A DNA stretch of 7,264 nt from an uncultured Chloroflexota bacterium (GCA_937870805.1 CALMZT010000365.1:1-7264); one strand, 5' to 3'; numbered from the stretch's first letter, positions 1 through 6,410 are shown. Notes: a model not told the origin generated them from the sequence alone. Translations and numbers: made by a program.

Positions 1-2
1 TC

Positions 3-1163
3 CCGTTAGCACAGTATTTGATGGCGCGCGGGCATGAAGTCGCAGGTGCAGATATGCAGTTTCGCCGCGAGTGGGTGGCGGAAGTCGGCAGCGACAGTGC
101 AATTCCAGTACACAGTATCGAAGCACGCTTACAAGCTGTCCGTGAATGCTTCGGAAAAGAGTTGATTTTCCGCACGGGCGATTTTGTGGATTATGAGTTT
201 GTCAAAGACTTCTTTGATGAGTTTCAACCGGATGCCATTGTCAATCTAGGGCAGATGCCTTCTGCGCCGTATTCGATGATTGACCAGAAGCACGCCGCAT
301 TTACGCAGCACAACAACGTCATCGGCAATCTCAACATTTTGTGGGCGATGAAAGAAGTTTGCCCTGACGCGCATCTTGTCAAGCTTGGCACGATGGGCGA
401 GTATGGCACGCCGAATATCGACATCCCCGAAGGTTTTTTTGAGGTTGAGTATCGCGGGCGCAAAGATGTGATGCCGTTCCCACGTCAGCCCGGCAGCCTT
501 TATCACTTGAGCAAAGTCCACGATTCAAATAACACGATGTTCACCTGCCGTGTCTGGGGGCTGCGCGCGACGGATATTATGCAGGGTGTGGTGTTTGGCA
601 CGCGCATTGACAATACGAATGATGACCCACGCTTGTTCAGCCGTCTCGACTTCGACCAATGCTTCGGCACGGCGATTAACCGCTTCTGCTGTCAGGCGGT
701 CATCGGACATCCATTGACGGTCTATGGCACAGGTGGGCAAACGCGCGGATTTTTGCCTCTGCGCGATTCGATCCAATGTCTGACACTGACGGTGGAAAAC
801 CCGCCAAAAGAAGGTGAATATCGGGTATTCAATCAATTTGAAGAATGCTATTCAATCGCGGAACTGGCGCAGATTGTACAAGACGTGGGTAATGAACTAG
901 GATTGAATGTTGAAGTTCTGCACTACGACAACCCACGCACCGAGAAACAGGAACACTACTACAATCCTGATCGCAATCACCTGATCAACTTAGGCTATAA
1001 GCCGACACACGATGTGCGTGCTGAGGTGCGTATCATGCTGCAAGATCTAATCCCGCATCGTGAACGTATCGCACAGCACAGCGACATCCTTGTGCCTGAC
1101 ATTCGTTGGAATGGTGAACGGCGGCGCTCAGAAGTGATTGAGGCAGAAGCCGCAAATCCATAG
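3..1163 (+). CDS. SQD1/SqdB-like NAD-dependent epimerase/dehydratase (UDP-sulfoquinovose synthase family), 5' partial
   Basis: This is an extended short-chain dehydrogenase. Its closest family by recall is UDP-sulfoquinovose synthase (plant SQD1, bacterial SqdB, archaeal Agl3), which converts UDP-glucose plus sulfite to UDP-sulfoquinovose in the cytoplasm. The frame is open to the left edge: the codons before the TTG at 18 read P-L-A-Q-Y, matching the end of the Rossmann glycine-loop segment, so the start and the GxxGxxG motif lie outside and roughly 15 residues are missing. Counting from the TTG at 18, family blocks are SAPYSMID (82-89), TQHNNVIG (96-103), LGTMGEYGTPNID (123-135), YHLSKVHDS (162-170), GHPLTVYG (230-237), GGQTRG (239-244), RVFNQF (269-274) and EHYYN (312-316). 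The catalytic Thr125, Tyr162 and Lys166 have the same spacing as SQD1 T145/Y182/K186. One oddity is that the block before SAPYSMID reads GQMP where SQD1 has GEQR, so Pro81 replaces Arg101. The family is secure; the exact reaction is not. A terminator follows directly. Confidence 0.88.
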   Translation, partial: PLAQYLMARGHEVAGADMQFRREWVAEVGSDSAIPVHSIEARLQAVRECFGKELIFRTGDFVDYEFVKDFFDEFQPDAIVNLGQMPSAPYSMIDQKHAAFTQHNNVIGNLNILWAMKEVCPDAHLVKLGTMGEYGTPNIDIPEGFFEVEYRGRKDVMPFPRQPGSLYHLSKVHDSNNTMFTCRVWGLRATDIMQGVVFGTRIDNTNDDPRLFSRLDFDQCFGTAINRFCCQAVIGHPLTVYGTGGQTRGFLPLRDSIQCLTLTVENPPKEGEYRVFNQFEECYSIAELAQIVQDVGNELGLNVEVLHYDNPRTEKQEHYYNPDRNHLINLGYKPTHDVRAEVRIMLQDLIPHRERIAQHSDILVPDIRWNGERRRSEVIEAEAANP

Positions 1164-1183
1164 TGACTATTGGACGACGAACG

Positions 1184-1214
1184 AGGCGCAGGATATAGGC
1201 TCTGCGCCTTTTTT
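1184..1214 (+). terminator. Rho-independent terminator of the SQD1-like gene
   Basis: A perfect 8-bp GC-rich stem, AGGCGCAG (1184-1191) with CTGCGCCT (1202-1209), has a 10-base loop and continues into a run of six T (1209-1214). It begins 20 bases after the stop codon of the upstream gene. This is a textbook intrinsic terminator and implies that the next gene is transcribed from its own promoter. Confidence 0.88.
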
Positions 1215-1215
1215 G

Positions 1216-1245
1216 TTGCTAGTAGTCGAGCCTTAGTGATAGACT
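1216..1245 (+). promoter_or_regulatory. Possible promoter for the HisD-like gene and kinase
   Basis: TTGCTA (1216-1221) and TAGACT (1240-1245) each match four of six sigma-70 consensus positions with an 18-base spacer. They lie between the upstream terminator and the start codon at 1283. The match is weak; the main support is that a terminator precedes it and a promoter is therefore expected here. Confidence 0.3.
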
Positions 1246-1282
1246 TCACAACGTTTTTATCAGGCAATTCATAGGAGCTACA

Positions 1283-2596
1283 ATGGCGATTCAGTTCATG
1301 GAACTGGGGAAGTTACACAAAGATCAACTAACACGCTTGATGCGGCGTGCGGAAAAAGACATTCGCGACTTGCTGCCCCTCGCGCAGGAAGTCATTGATC
1401 GCGTGCGTATTCAAGGCGATGCCGCCGTCGTCGATTACGCACGGCGCTTTGATGCCAAGCACTTTGAAACGCGCGGATTGCGAACAACCGCCGAAGATTT
1501 CGCGGCGGCGCGGAAGTCAGTCAAGCAGGATGTGATTGACGCGATTCAGCAGGCGCACAACAACATTGATAAGTTTCACCATGAGCAGATGCCTGAGCCG
1601 ATGTGGTTCACGGAAGTACAGCCGGGGATTATGGCGGGCGAGAAGGTGTCGCCAGTCGCCAGCGTGGGGTTATACGTGCCGCGCGGTAAAGGCGCGTTCC
1701 CGTCGGTGATGCTGATGCTGGCGACTCCGGCGAAAGTGGCGGGTGTGCCGCGTATTGTTGTCGTGACGCCACCAACACCCGAAGGTAAAGCGGACGCTGC
1801 ATCATTGGTGGCTGCGGAAATCTGCGGCATCAACGAAGTGTATGTCGTCGGCGGGATGCAGGCAATTGCGGCACTGGCGTATGGGACAGAAACGATTCCG
1901 CGCGTCGATAAAATTATCGGTCCGGGCAGCAGCTACGTGTCGGCGGCGAAACGTTTGCTGTACGGCACAGTGGATGTGAGCTTGCCAGCGGGACCCAGCG
2001 AGGCGATTATCCTGTGTGATGAGCATGTTGACCCGCGATTGGCAGCATTGGATTTGCTGGTGGAAGCGGAACATGGTCCCGAATCGGCGGCAATCCTGGT
2101 CACACATAGCAAAGAGATTGCGGAGAAGGTGTTGGATATACTGCCGGGGTATATCGCTGAACTACCTGAATGGCGGCGTAAATTTGTCGAGAATGTGCTA
2201 TCGAACTACGGTGGGGTGTTGCTGACAAACAGCCTTGAGGAGTCGATACAGTTTGTGAACGACTATGCGCCTGAGCATTTGGAAGTGCTGACGCAAGACC
2301 CGTTTATCACGCTGAACAAGATTCGCAACGCAGGCGAGATTCTGCTTGGACATTTGACGCCCATTCCGACGGCGAATTACTGTCTGGGGCTGAATGCGAT
2401 TCTGCCAACCGGCGGATTTGCACGCAGTTTCTCATCGGTGAGTGTGTGGGAGTTCCTGAAGCGTACTGGCGTCGGCTATCTCTCGCGTGAGGGGTATGAA
2501 CGCTTGCAAGGGATTACGGCGAAACTTGCGGATTACGAGGACTTCCCGGCGCACGCGATGGCGATCCGCAAGCGCAATGAAATTCTAGGGATTTGA
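1283..2596 (+). CDS. HisD-family (histidinol dehydrogenase-like) NAD-dependent alcohol dehydrogenase with altered zinc and substrate site
   Basis: A full-length 437-residue member of the histidinol dehydrogenase family, close to the usual 430-440. Recognisable blocks are SVGLYVPRG (127-135), VGGMQAIAALAYGT (189-202), IGPGSSYV (212-219), LPAGPSE (234-240), EAEHGP (261-266), NDYAPEHL (326-333) and AHAMAIRKRN (423-432). The catalytic pair is Glu331-His332 (E. coli E326-H327); Ser239, Glu419 and His424 match E. coli S237, E414 and H419. Other key residues differ: zinc ligands Q259 and D360 are Glu261 and Asn365, and histidinol-contacting E356 and H367 are Ile361 and Ala372. Authentic HisD oxidises histidinol to histidine in two steps and needs these residues, so a different alcohol or aldehyde substrate is likely. 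Known paralogues of this kind include HpsN, a sulfopropanediol dehydrogenase. The start is supported by AGGAG at 1273-1277, five bases upstream of the ATG. No other his genes are present. A kinase gene follows after 39 bases. Confidence 0.85.
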   Translation: MAIQFMELGKLHKDQLTRLMRRAEKDIRDLLPLAQEVIDRVRIQGDAAVVDYARRFDAKHFETRGLRTTAEDFAAARKSVKQDVIDAIQQAHNNIDKFHHEQMPEPMWFTEVQPGIMAGEKVSPVASVGLYVPRGKGAFPSVMLMLATPAKVAGVPRIVVVTPPTPEGKADAASLVAAEICGINEVYVVGGMQAIAALAYGTETIPRVDKIIGPGSSYVSAAKRLLYGTVDVSLPAGPSEAIILCDEHVDPRLAALDLLVEAEHGPESAAILVTHSKEIAEKVLDILPGYIAELPEWRRKFVENVLSNYGGVLLTNSLEESIQFVNDYAPEHLEVLTQDPFITLNKIRNAGEILLGHLTPIPTANYCLGLNAILPTGGFARSFSSVSVWEFLKRTGVGYLSREGYERLQGITAKLADYEDFPAHAMAIRKRNEILGI

Positions 2597-2598
2597 AC

Positions 2599-2623
2599 CG
2601 CAAAGGCACAAAGCGCACGAAGG
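2599..2623 (+). repeat. Three near-identical 8-base units between the HisD-like gene and the kinase
   Basis: CGCAAAGG (2599-2606), CACAAAGC (2607-2614) and CACGAAGG (2616-2623) are degenerate copies of one unit and fill most of the 39-base gap between the stop at 2596 and the ATG at 2636. Similar CACAAAGG-type strings are, from general familiarity, frequent between bacterial genes. No function can be assigned. Confidence 0.5.
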
Positions 2624-2635
2624 TTAAGAGAGAAC

Positions 2636-3985
2636 ATGAGCGACAATGTATTGCAGCAGATCAAGGACTTGCAGCTTACGGATAAGACGGCGGCGGAAAA
2701 CCTGCTGCTGCCGTTTCTACGTGAGGCGTTTCCATTGGATGTGCAAAGCGTAGAACTGCGTCCGCTGGCGGTGTCACTCAATTCGTTCAACGGCTTTATG
2801 ACGCTGGCAGATGGCAAGCGTTTGTTCTTCAAGACACACACCGAACCTGACAACGTAATTGGTGAATACTACAACGCGGCAATGTTAGCGCAAGCGGGGT
2901 ATCCAGTCATTCAGCCGTTGTATAGTTCGACGGAAGCGGGGAAGCAACTGCTGATTTATGAAGTGATTGATGACCCGTCGGTGTTTGATGTGGCATGGGC
3001 TTTGGAGAATCAGAATACAGATACTTTAAGGAAATTGACTAATACCGAAACTAAGCATGAACCTGATAACCCTTTGGATAGGTTGTCCGTGAATTTTCGC
3101 ATGTTGCAAGAGGCTCAATTTAAAGCGGATAAACAACTCCTGCAAATCTACCTGAACACGCTGGAATGGCAATCAGCAGAAGATGCGGCGAAAGCGCCAA
3201 TCCATCAGTTATTTTTTCATCGGCTCGTAGGTGGACGATTGGAACGTTTCTACGGAGCGTTAATGCGCAATCAAGACGAGGATGTTGCTATTAACTTGCT
3301 CGGCGGAAGAAATATTTCTATGCGAGAAGTGCGTATGATGCGTTGGAATATCAATAGTCAGAGTTATGAAGATAGGTTGGATGATCTAATCAACCGCAGT
3401 ATTCGACTTTTAAATCCCTTACAAGCTGGTCCATCCATCATTGGGCATGGTGACGCTCATAACGGCAATGTATTCCTTAAGCAACAAGACGTTTCTCTGC
3501 TATATTTTGACCCAGCTTTTGCGGGACGACATTCTCCTTTGCTTGATCTGGTGAAGCCACTTTTCCACAACGTTTTTGCGATGTGGATGTATTTCCCTCA
3601 TGAAAAGAGCCGTAGGATGGATTTTGTCTCAGATCGGAAGGATGGCGTTTGGTATGTAGCCCATGACTATTTCCGTCACATGGATGGTGGAAATGGTCTG
3701 CCTCCTGTTCGAGCAATATTCCTGCGGAGCAAAGTCGAACAAGTTTTAACCCCAATTCTCAGAGAACTTAAACGGCGTAACTGGCTTCGAGATGATTGGC
3801 GTGCATATTTAAAAGTTGCGCTATTTTGCTGCCCATTTTTGACGATGAATTTGACAGATAGCGACAAGTTTTCGCCAGAGATCGCTCTATTAGGATTAAC
3901 AATGGCAGTTGAAATGGGAGCAGAGAGTAAAGGTGAACGCAGTTTGGTTGATAATATCCTGGATGAGGTTGAAAGGGCATTGTGA
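2636..3985 (+). CDS. Aminoglycoside phosphotransferase-fold kinase (APH/choline kinase superfamily), substrate unknown
   Basis: A 449-residue cytoplasmic protein with the marks of the APH/choline-kinase branch of the protein-kinase-like fold. The probable ATP-binding lysine is Lys66 in RLFFKTH (62-68), and the helix glutamate that would pair with it is Glu77 in GEYYNA (76-81). The hinge is near LLIYEV (105-110). The catalytic loop is GHGDAHNGN (270-278), with Asp273 and Asn278, and the metal-binding aspartate is Asp292 in YFDPAF (290-295). These motifs point to an active small-molecule kinase, and nothing shows its substrate. At 449 residues it is longer than typical APH enzymes (about 260-350), with extra sequence at about 120-260 between the N-lobe and the catalytic loop. 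It probably shares a transcript with the HisD-like gene; the Shine-Dalgarno is a modest GAGAGA (2628-2633). Base composition falls sharply inside the gene: about 55% GC at 2701-2760 and 32% at 3001-3060. Resistance to aminoglycosides should not be inferred from the fold. Confidence 0.8.
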   Translation: MSDNVLQQIKDLQLTDKTAAENLLLPFLREAFPLDVQSVELRPLAVSLNSFNGFMTLADGKRLFFKTHTEPDNVIGEYYNAAMLAQAGYPVIQPLYSSTEAGKQLLIYEVIDDPSVFDVAWALENQNTDTLRKLTNTETKHEPDNPLDRLSVNFRMLQEAQFKADKQLLQIYLNTLEWQSAEDAAKAPIHQLFFHRLVGGRLERFYGALMRNQDEDVAINLLGGRNISMREVRMMRWNINSQSYEDRLDDLINRSIRLLNPLQAGPSIIGHGDAHNGNVFLKQQDVSLLYFDPAFAGRHSPLLDLVKPLFHNVFAMWMYFPHEKSRRMDFVSDRKDGVWYVAHDYFRHMDGGNGLPPVRAIFLRSKVEQVLTPILRELKRRNWLRDDWRAYLKVALFCCPFLTMNLTDSDKFSPEIALLGLTMAVEMGAESKGERSLVDNILDEVERAL

Positions 3986-3998
3986 CCTATATCACAAA

Positions 3999-4018
3999 TT
4001 ATCCCAACTTATCCCAAA
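3999..4018. repeat. Two tandem 10-base units (TTATCCCAA)
   Basis: TTATCCCAAC (3999-4008) is followed directly by TTATCCCAAA (4009-4018), in the short gap between the kinase stop codon and the terminator hairpin. With only two copies it could be chance. Confidence 0.45.
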
Positions 4019-4022
4019 TGAA

Positions 4023-4047
4023 AAAGACGCCGATGAAAGGCGTCTTT
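4023..4047. terminator. Bidirectional terminator between the convergent kinase and L,D-transpeptidase genes
   Basis: A perfect 9-bp stem, AAAGACGCC (4023-4031) with GGCGTCTTT (4039-4047), has a 7-base loop. It lies 37 bases after the kinase stop and 21 bases past the stop of the minus-strand transpeptidase. Read on the minus strand it runs into CTTTTTC, a good U-tract; on the plus strand only the stem's own TTT follows. It can serve both genes but should work better for the minus-strand one. Confidence 0.75.
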
Positions 4048-4068
4048 CGATTCATTAACTTGTGCGGG

Positions 4069-5145
4069 TTATTCGCCAGCGTATTGACCGCTGTGGTAGA
4101 CGTAGACGGCGGGACCACCTTCTTCAACGTCAGGTGAGTTGAAGCTCTCAAAGTCCTGCGCTACCCATTCGTAAAGCCAATTTGCATCGGTGATCGAGAG
4201 ATTGACACAGCCATGACTACGGCGATAGCCAAAGGCATCATGCCAGTATGCGCCGTGTAGTGCGCGCCCTTCGTCAAAAAACATCGTCCAGGGCACTTCT
4301 TCAAGGTAGTAGAAGTCGTCGCCGGGTACGCCTGCGCTCATCTCGATGCGTGTGCGGCGGTAGTAGATGCGGAACAATCCTTCTACCGTTTCCCAACGGG
4401 GTAAGCCGGATGCCATCAGTGCTGCGAAGACCGGTGTTTCGCCTTCGTAGGCGATGATGACTTGCTCATAAAGGTCAACGCTGATCCAACGTTCGGTATC
4501 GACCTCGACAGGACGTTCGACAGGGACGATTTTGCCGACTGTGAACTGGCTAATCCACTTATCTTCGCCGATCTGATACCAGATTTCACCATCCAGATTG
4601 TATTCAGCATAGAGCGTAACGCGGGTGTAACGCCACATGATGTCGTAAGCCACTTCGTTGGGTATGCCGCCGGGGATAGTGCTCGCATATTGATTGACTA
4701 ATGTCCAAGCCATCGGATACAGGAGTCCCTCCGCTGGAAGCAACACACCTGTCAGGCGTGAGACGAGATAGGTTCTGTCTTGCACGTTATCAGCACGTAT
4801 CCACTGTCCATCGTTGATCTCCATCCAGCCGTCCCGGATGTTTTGAACCGTCACGAAGTTAAAGCCAGCAGGCAGCGCGCTAATGATGTTGCCATTGGGT
4901 GCATCATAAATGTTCGTCGCGCCGTTCAGTTGATAGTAGGTGCGGTCATACATGAGGTCTTCGTTAGGGGTTAGTGGCACGACGTTGGGTTCTGGATAGG
5001 CAGCGATGGCTTCAGCCGACAAGCCTCCAAAGTCAGGGCAGGTTGCGTCCAGTGTGCAATCATTTTGGGCTGTAGCGATGGGTAGGCTAAGCGCAAGAAT
5101 TGCGATGATGGAAATTAGAATGGTGCAAAGTTTGCGGCGATTCAT
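4069..5145 (-). CDS. Secreted L,D-transpeptidase (YkuD domain) with SH3-like N-terminal region, paralogue 1
   Basis: A 358-residue exported enzyme predicted to form or remodel 3-3 peptidoglycan cross-links, or to attach proteins to the wall. A signal peptide covers about residues 1-26: basic MNRRK, a hydrophobic stretch, then ATA before QND. A Cys-x5-Cys pair (C30, C36) and YPEPNV (50-55) follow. An SH3-like unit lies at about 78-121 (YDAPNG, W107, W115) and a second such stretch at about 175-210. The YkuD catalytic domain covers about 218-350. Its active site is His297 in ALHGAYWHDAFGYR (295-308) and Ser310-His311-Gly312-Cys313 in SHGCVNLS, with Cys313 the nucleophile. The start at 5145 is chosen over an upstream in-frame ATG at 5196 because it opens directly with the signal peptide and has AGAGG (5151-5155) five bases away. 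It is a tandem paralogue of the gene at 5323-6348, with a terminator between them, so each is probably transcribed separately. Confidence 0.9.
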   Translation of the reverse strand: MNRRKLCTILISIIAILALSLPIATAQNDCTLDATCPDFGGLSAEAIAAYPEPNVVPLTPNEDLMYDRTYYQLNGATNIYDAPNGNIISALPAGFNFVTVQNIRDGWMEINDGQWIRADNVQDRTYLVSRLTGVLLPAEGLLYPMAWTLVNQYASTIPGGIPNEVAYDIMWRYTRVTLYAEYNLDGEIWYQIGEDKWISQFTVGKIVPVERPVEVDTERWISVDLYEQVIIAYEGETPVFAALMASGLPRWETVEGLFRIYYRRTRIEMSAGVPGDDFYYLEEVPWTMFFDEGRALHGAYWHDAFGYRRSHGCVNLSITDANWLYEWVAQDFESFNSPDVEEGGPAVYVYHSGQYAGE

Positions 5146-5150
5146 GACAG

Positions 5151-5155
5151 CCTCT
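5151..5155 (-). promoter_or_regulatory. Ribosome binding site deciding the start of transpeptidase paralogue 1
   Basis: On the minus strand AGAGG lies five bases before the ATG at 5145. The alternative in-frame ATG at 5196 lacks a comparable site at the right distance and would add 17 residues in front of a clear signal peptide. Confidence 0.7.
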
Positions 5156-5170
5156 GTAGATAACTTGATG

Positions 5171-5200
5171 ATTATGTGATATTTAAAAGGTATCATTGAA
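5171..5200 (-). promoter_or_regulatory. Candidate promoter of transpeptidase paralogue 1
   Basis: Read on the minus strand, TTCAAT (5195-5200) is a poor -35 and CATAAT (5171-5176) is a -10 matching five of six consensus positions, with an 18-base spacer. The -10 lies 25 bases before the start codon. An alternative -35, TTGACG (5219-5224), has no convincing -10 at 16-18 bases. Two CGTAGGGTT copies lie immediately upstream, which would suit a promoter with a weak -35 that relies on an activator. Confidence 0.4.
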
Positions 5201-5201
5201 T

Positions 5202-5232
5202 AACCCTACGCATCAACACGTCAAACCCTACG
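5202..5232 (-). repeat. Direct repeat CGTAGGGTT x2 upstream of transpeptidase paralogue 1
   Basis: On the minus strand CGTAGGGTT occurs at 5224-5232 and again at 5202-5210, 22 bases apart start to start, or about two helical turns. That places both copies on the same face of the DNA. A near-identical CGTAGGGT lies at 6419-6426 upstream of the second transpeptidase gene. Position and spacing fit a regulator binding site, but no regulator gene is visible. Confidence 0.5.
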
Positions 5233-5264
5233 CCAAGCTGACGCCTTCATGACGATTATAGGAC

Positions 5265-5295
5265 AAAAATAAAAGACGCCCGTAAGAGAGCGTCT
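5265..5295 (-). terminator. Rho-independent terminator of transpeptidase paralogue 2
   Basis: On the minus strand AGACGC (5290-5295) pairs with GCGTCT (5274-5279) across a 10-base loop and is followed by TTTATTTTTG, a good U-tract. It begins 28 bases past the stop codon of the gene at 5323-6348 and separates the two transpeptidase genes. The stem uses the same GACGC core as the hairpin at 4023-4047, consistent with local duplication of gene plus terminator. Confidence 0.75.
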
Positions 5296-5322
5296 CGAAG
5301 GATGGGCAGTTCGCTACAGAAT

Positions 5323-6348
5323 CTATTGGTAGGTGCCGCTGGAGTAGACGTATACTGCTGCGCCCAGATCCTCGCTGACCGTAAAATCAAACTCGCTGGA
5401 CGCCCATTCGTAAAGCCAATAAGCATCGGTGATGGAGAGGTTGACGCAGCCATGACTATGGCGATAACCAAAGCCATCATGCCAATAGGTACCATGCAGG
5501 GCGATATCATCATCGAAATACATTACCCAGGGGACTTCTTCAAGATAATAAAAGTCGGGTTGTCCTTCAGCCCCGCTCATCACGGTACGCGGATAACGAA
5601 CGTAAATGCGGAATAAACCTTCGTTCGTTGACCAGGCAGGTAGTCCCGATGAGACTAAGGTTGCGAAGACAGGGGTTTCACCTTCGTAAGCGATGGCGAC
5701 CTGTTCGTAGAGATCGACGCTCACCCAGCGCTCCGTATCCACATCAGCGGGGCGTTCTACCGGAATCATCTTAGCAATGAGTGTTTGGATGACCCATTGG
5801 TTCACACCGACTTGATACCAGATCCAGTCACCGACCTGAACAGAGGCATAGAGATTAACAGTGGTATAGCGCAGCAGTATAGGATTTGCTTCTGAAGGGT
5901 CGCCGCCTGGGGTTTCGCTGGGATATACGTTGACCAATATCCAACCCATCGGGTACGGCAGCGGCTCATCAGGCAGCTCAACGCCTGCGAAGCGCGACGG
6001 CGCGACATCTGCGCTGAGATCAGATGAATGTACCCATCGACCAGGACTGATCTCTACCCATTCCCCACTCGTGCTTAATACAGTGACGAAATTGAAGCCC
6101 AACCCGAATGTGTTCACGAGGTTGCCATTGGGGGCATCATAAACTTCGACCACATCGATCATCCGACGATAGACGCGATCATTGAGTAACTCGTCATCAG
6201 CGTAAAGCTGTGTGACGTTGGGTTCAGGATACGCCGTAATTTCGTCTTCCGACAGCCCGCAGCTTTCTTGAGCAAGGCAGTCTTCCTGGGCGAAGGCGAC
6301 GGATGAGCAAATAAAAAGCAGGATAACGACGAGCAAAGAGCGTTTCAT
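5323..6348 (-). CDS. Secreted L,D-transpeptidase (YkuD domain) with SH3-like N-terminal region, paralogue 2
   Basis: A 341-residue paralogue of the neighbouring transpeptidase with the same architecture. The signal peptide covers residues 1-20 (MKRS, hydrophobic core, AFA before QED). A Cys-x5-Cys pair (C24, C30), YPEPNV (40-45), an SH3-like unit at about 68-110 (YDAPNG, W97, W105) and a middle SH3-like stretch at about 163-198 follow, and the YkuD domain covers about 206-336. Active-site residues are His285 in ALHGTYWHDGFGYR (283-296) and the SHGC at 298-301, with Cys301 the nucleophile. The two proteins share long identical runs such as IAYEGETPVFA, FYYLEEVPW and SHGCVNLSITDA and differ more in the N-terminal third. 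The start at 6348 has GAGGA four bases upstream (6353-6357), preceded by a good promoter. Neither signal peptide ends in a lipobox, so the product should be released or wall-bound rather than lipid-anchored. The substrate stem peptide cannot be read from sequence. Confidence 0.9.
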   Translation of the reverse strand: MKRSLLVVILLFICSSVAFAQEDCLAQESCGLSEDEITAYPEPNVTQLYADDELLNDRVYRRMIDVVEVYDAPNGNLVNTFGLGFNFVTVLSTSGEWVEISPGRWVHSSDLSADVAPSRFAGVELPDEPLPYPMGWILVNVYPSETPGGDPSEANPILLRYTTVNLYASVQVGDWIWYQVGVNQWVIQTLIAKMIPVERPADVDTERWVSVDLYEQVAIAYEGETPVFATLVSSGLPAWSTNEGLFRIYVRYPRTVMSGAEGQPDFYYLEEVPWVMYFDDDIALHGTYWHDGFGYRHSHGCVNLSITDAYWLYEWASSEFDFTVSEDLGAAVYVYSSGTYQ

Positions 6349-6381
6349 GGTGTCCTCAGAGTGGTGTGACGTATATTAAGT

Positions 6382-6410
6382 AGCCTAACATTTGTGCTCA
6401 AGACAGTCAA
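6382..6410 (-). promoter_or_regulatory. Sigma-70-type promoter of transpeptidase paralogue 2
   Basis: On the minus strand TTGACT (6405-6410, five of six consensus positions) and TAGGCT (6382-6387) are separated by exactly 17 bases. The -10 ends 33 bases before the ATG at 6348, giving a short leader of roughly 27 bases that contains the Shine-Dalgarno. A CGTAGGGT motif (6419-6426) lies eight bases upstream of the -35. Confidence 0.6.

Noticed and set aside
1576..2107. Minus-strand open frames inside the HisD-like gene
   Set aside because: They lie wholly within a conserved enzyme gene and show no family features.
1283..2596. Canonical histidine-biosynthesis hisD
   Set aside because: Two zinc ligands and two histidinol contacts are substituted and no other his gene is nearby, so the symbol was withheld despite clear family membership.
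2636..3985. Aminoglycoside resistance gene
   Set aside because: Only the kinase fold is shared; length, context and the absence of mobile elements give no support for a resistance role.
5146..5196. In-frame ATG at 5196 as the start of transpeptidase paralogue 1
   Set aside because: It adds 17 residues ahead of a clear signal peptide, lies upstream of the best -10 box, and the ATG at 5145 has a well-placed AGAGG.
5302..5616. Plus-strand open frame of 104 codons antisense to transpeptidase paralogue 2
   Set aside because: It overlaps the conserved YkuD active-site coding region; its openness is explained by codon use on the other strand.
4069..6348. Lipoprotein anchoring of the transpeptidases through the cysteines near the N-terminus
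   Set aside because: The sequence before the first cysteine is AQND or AQED rather than a lipobox, and the signal peptides end in normal AxA-type sites.
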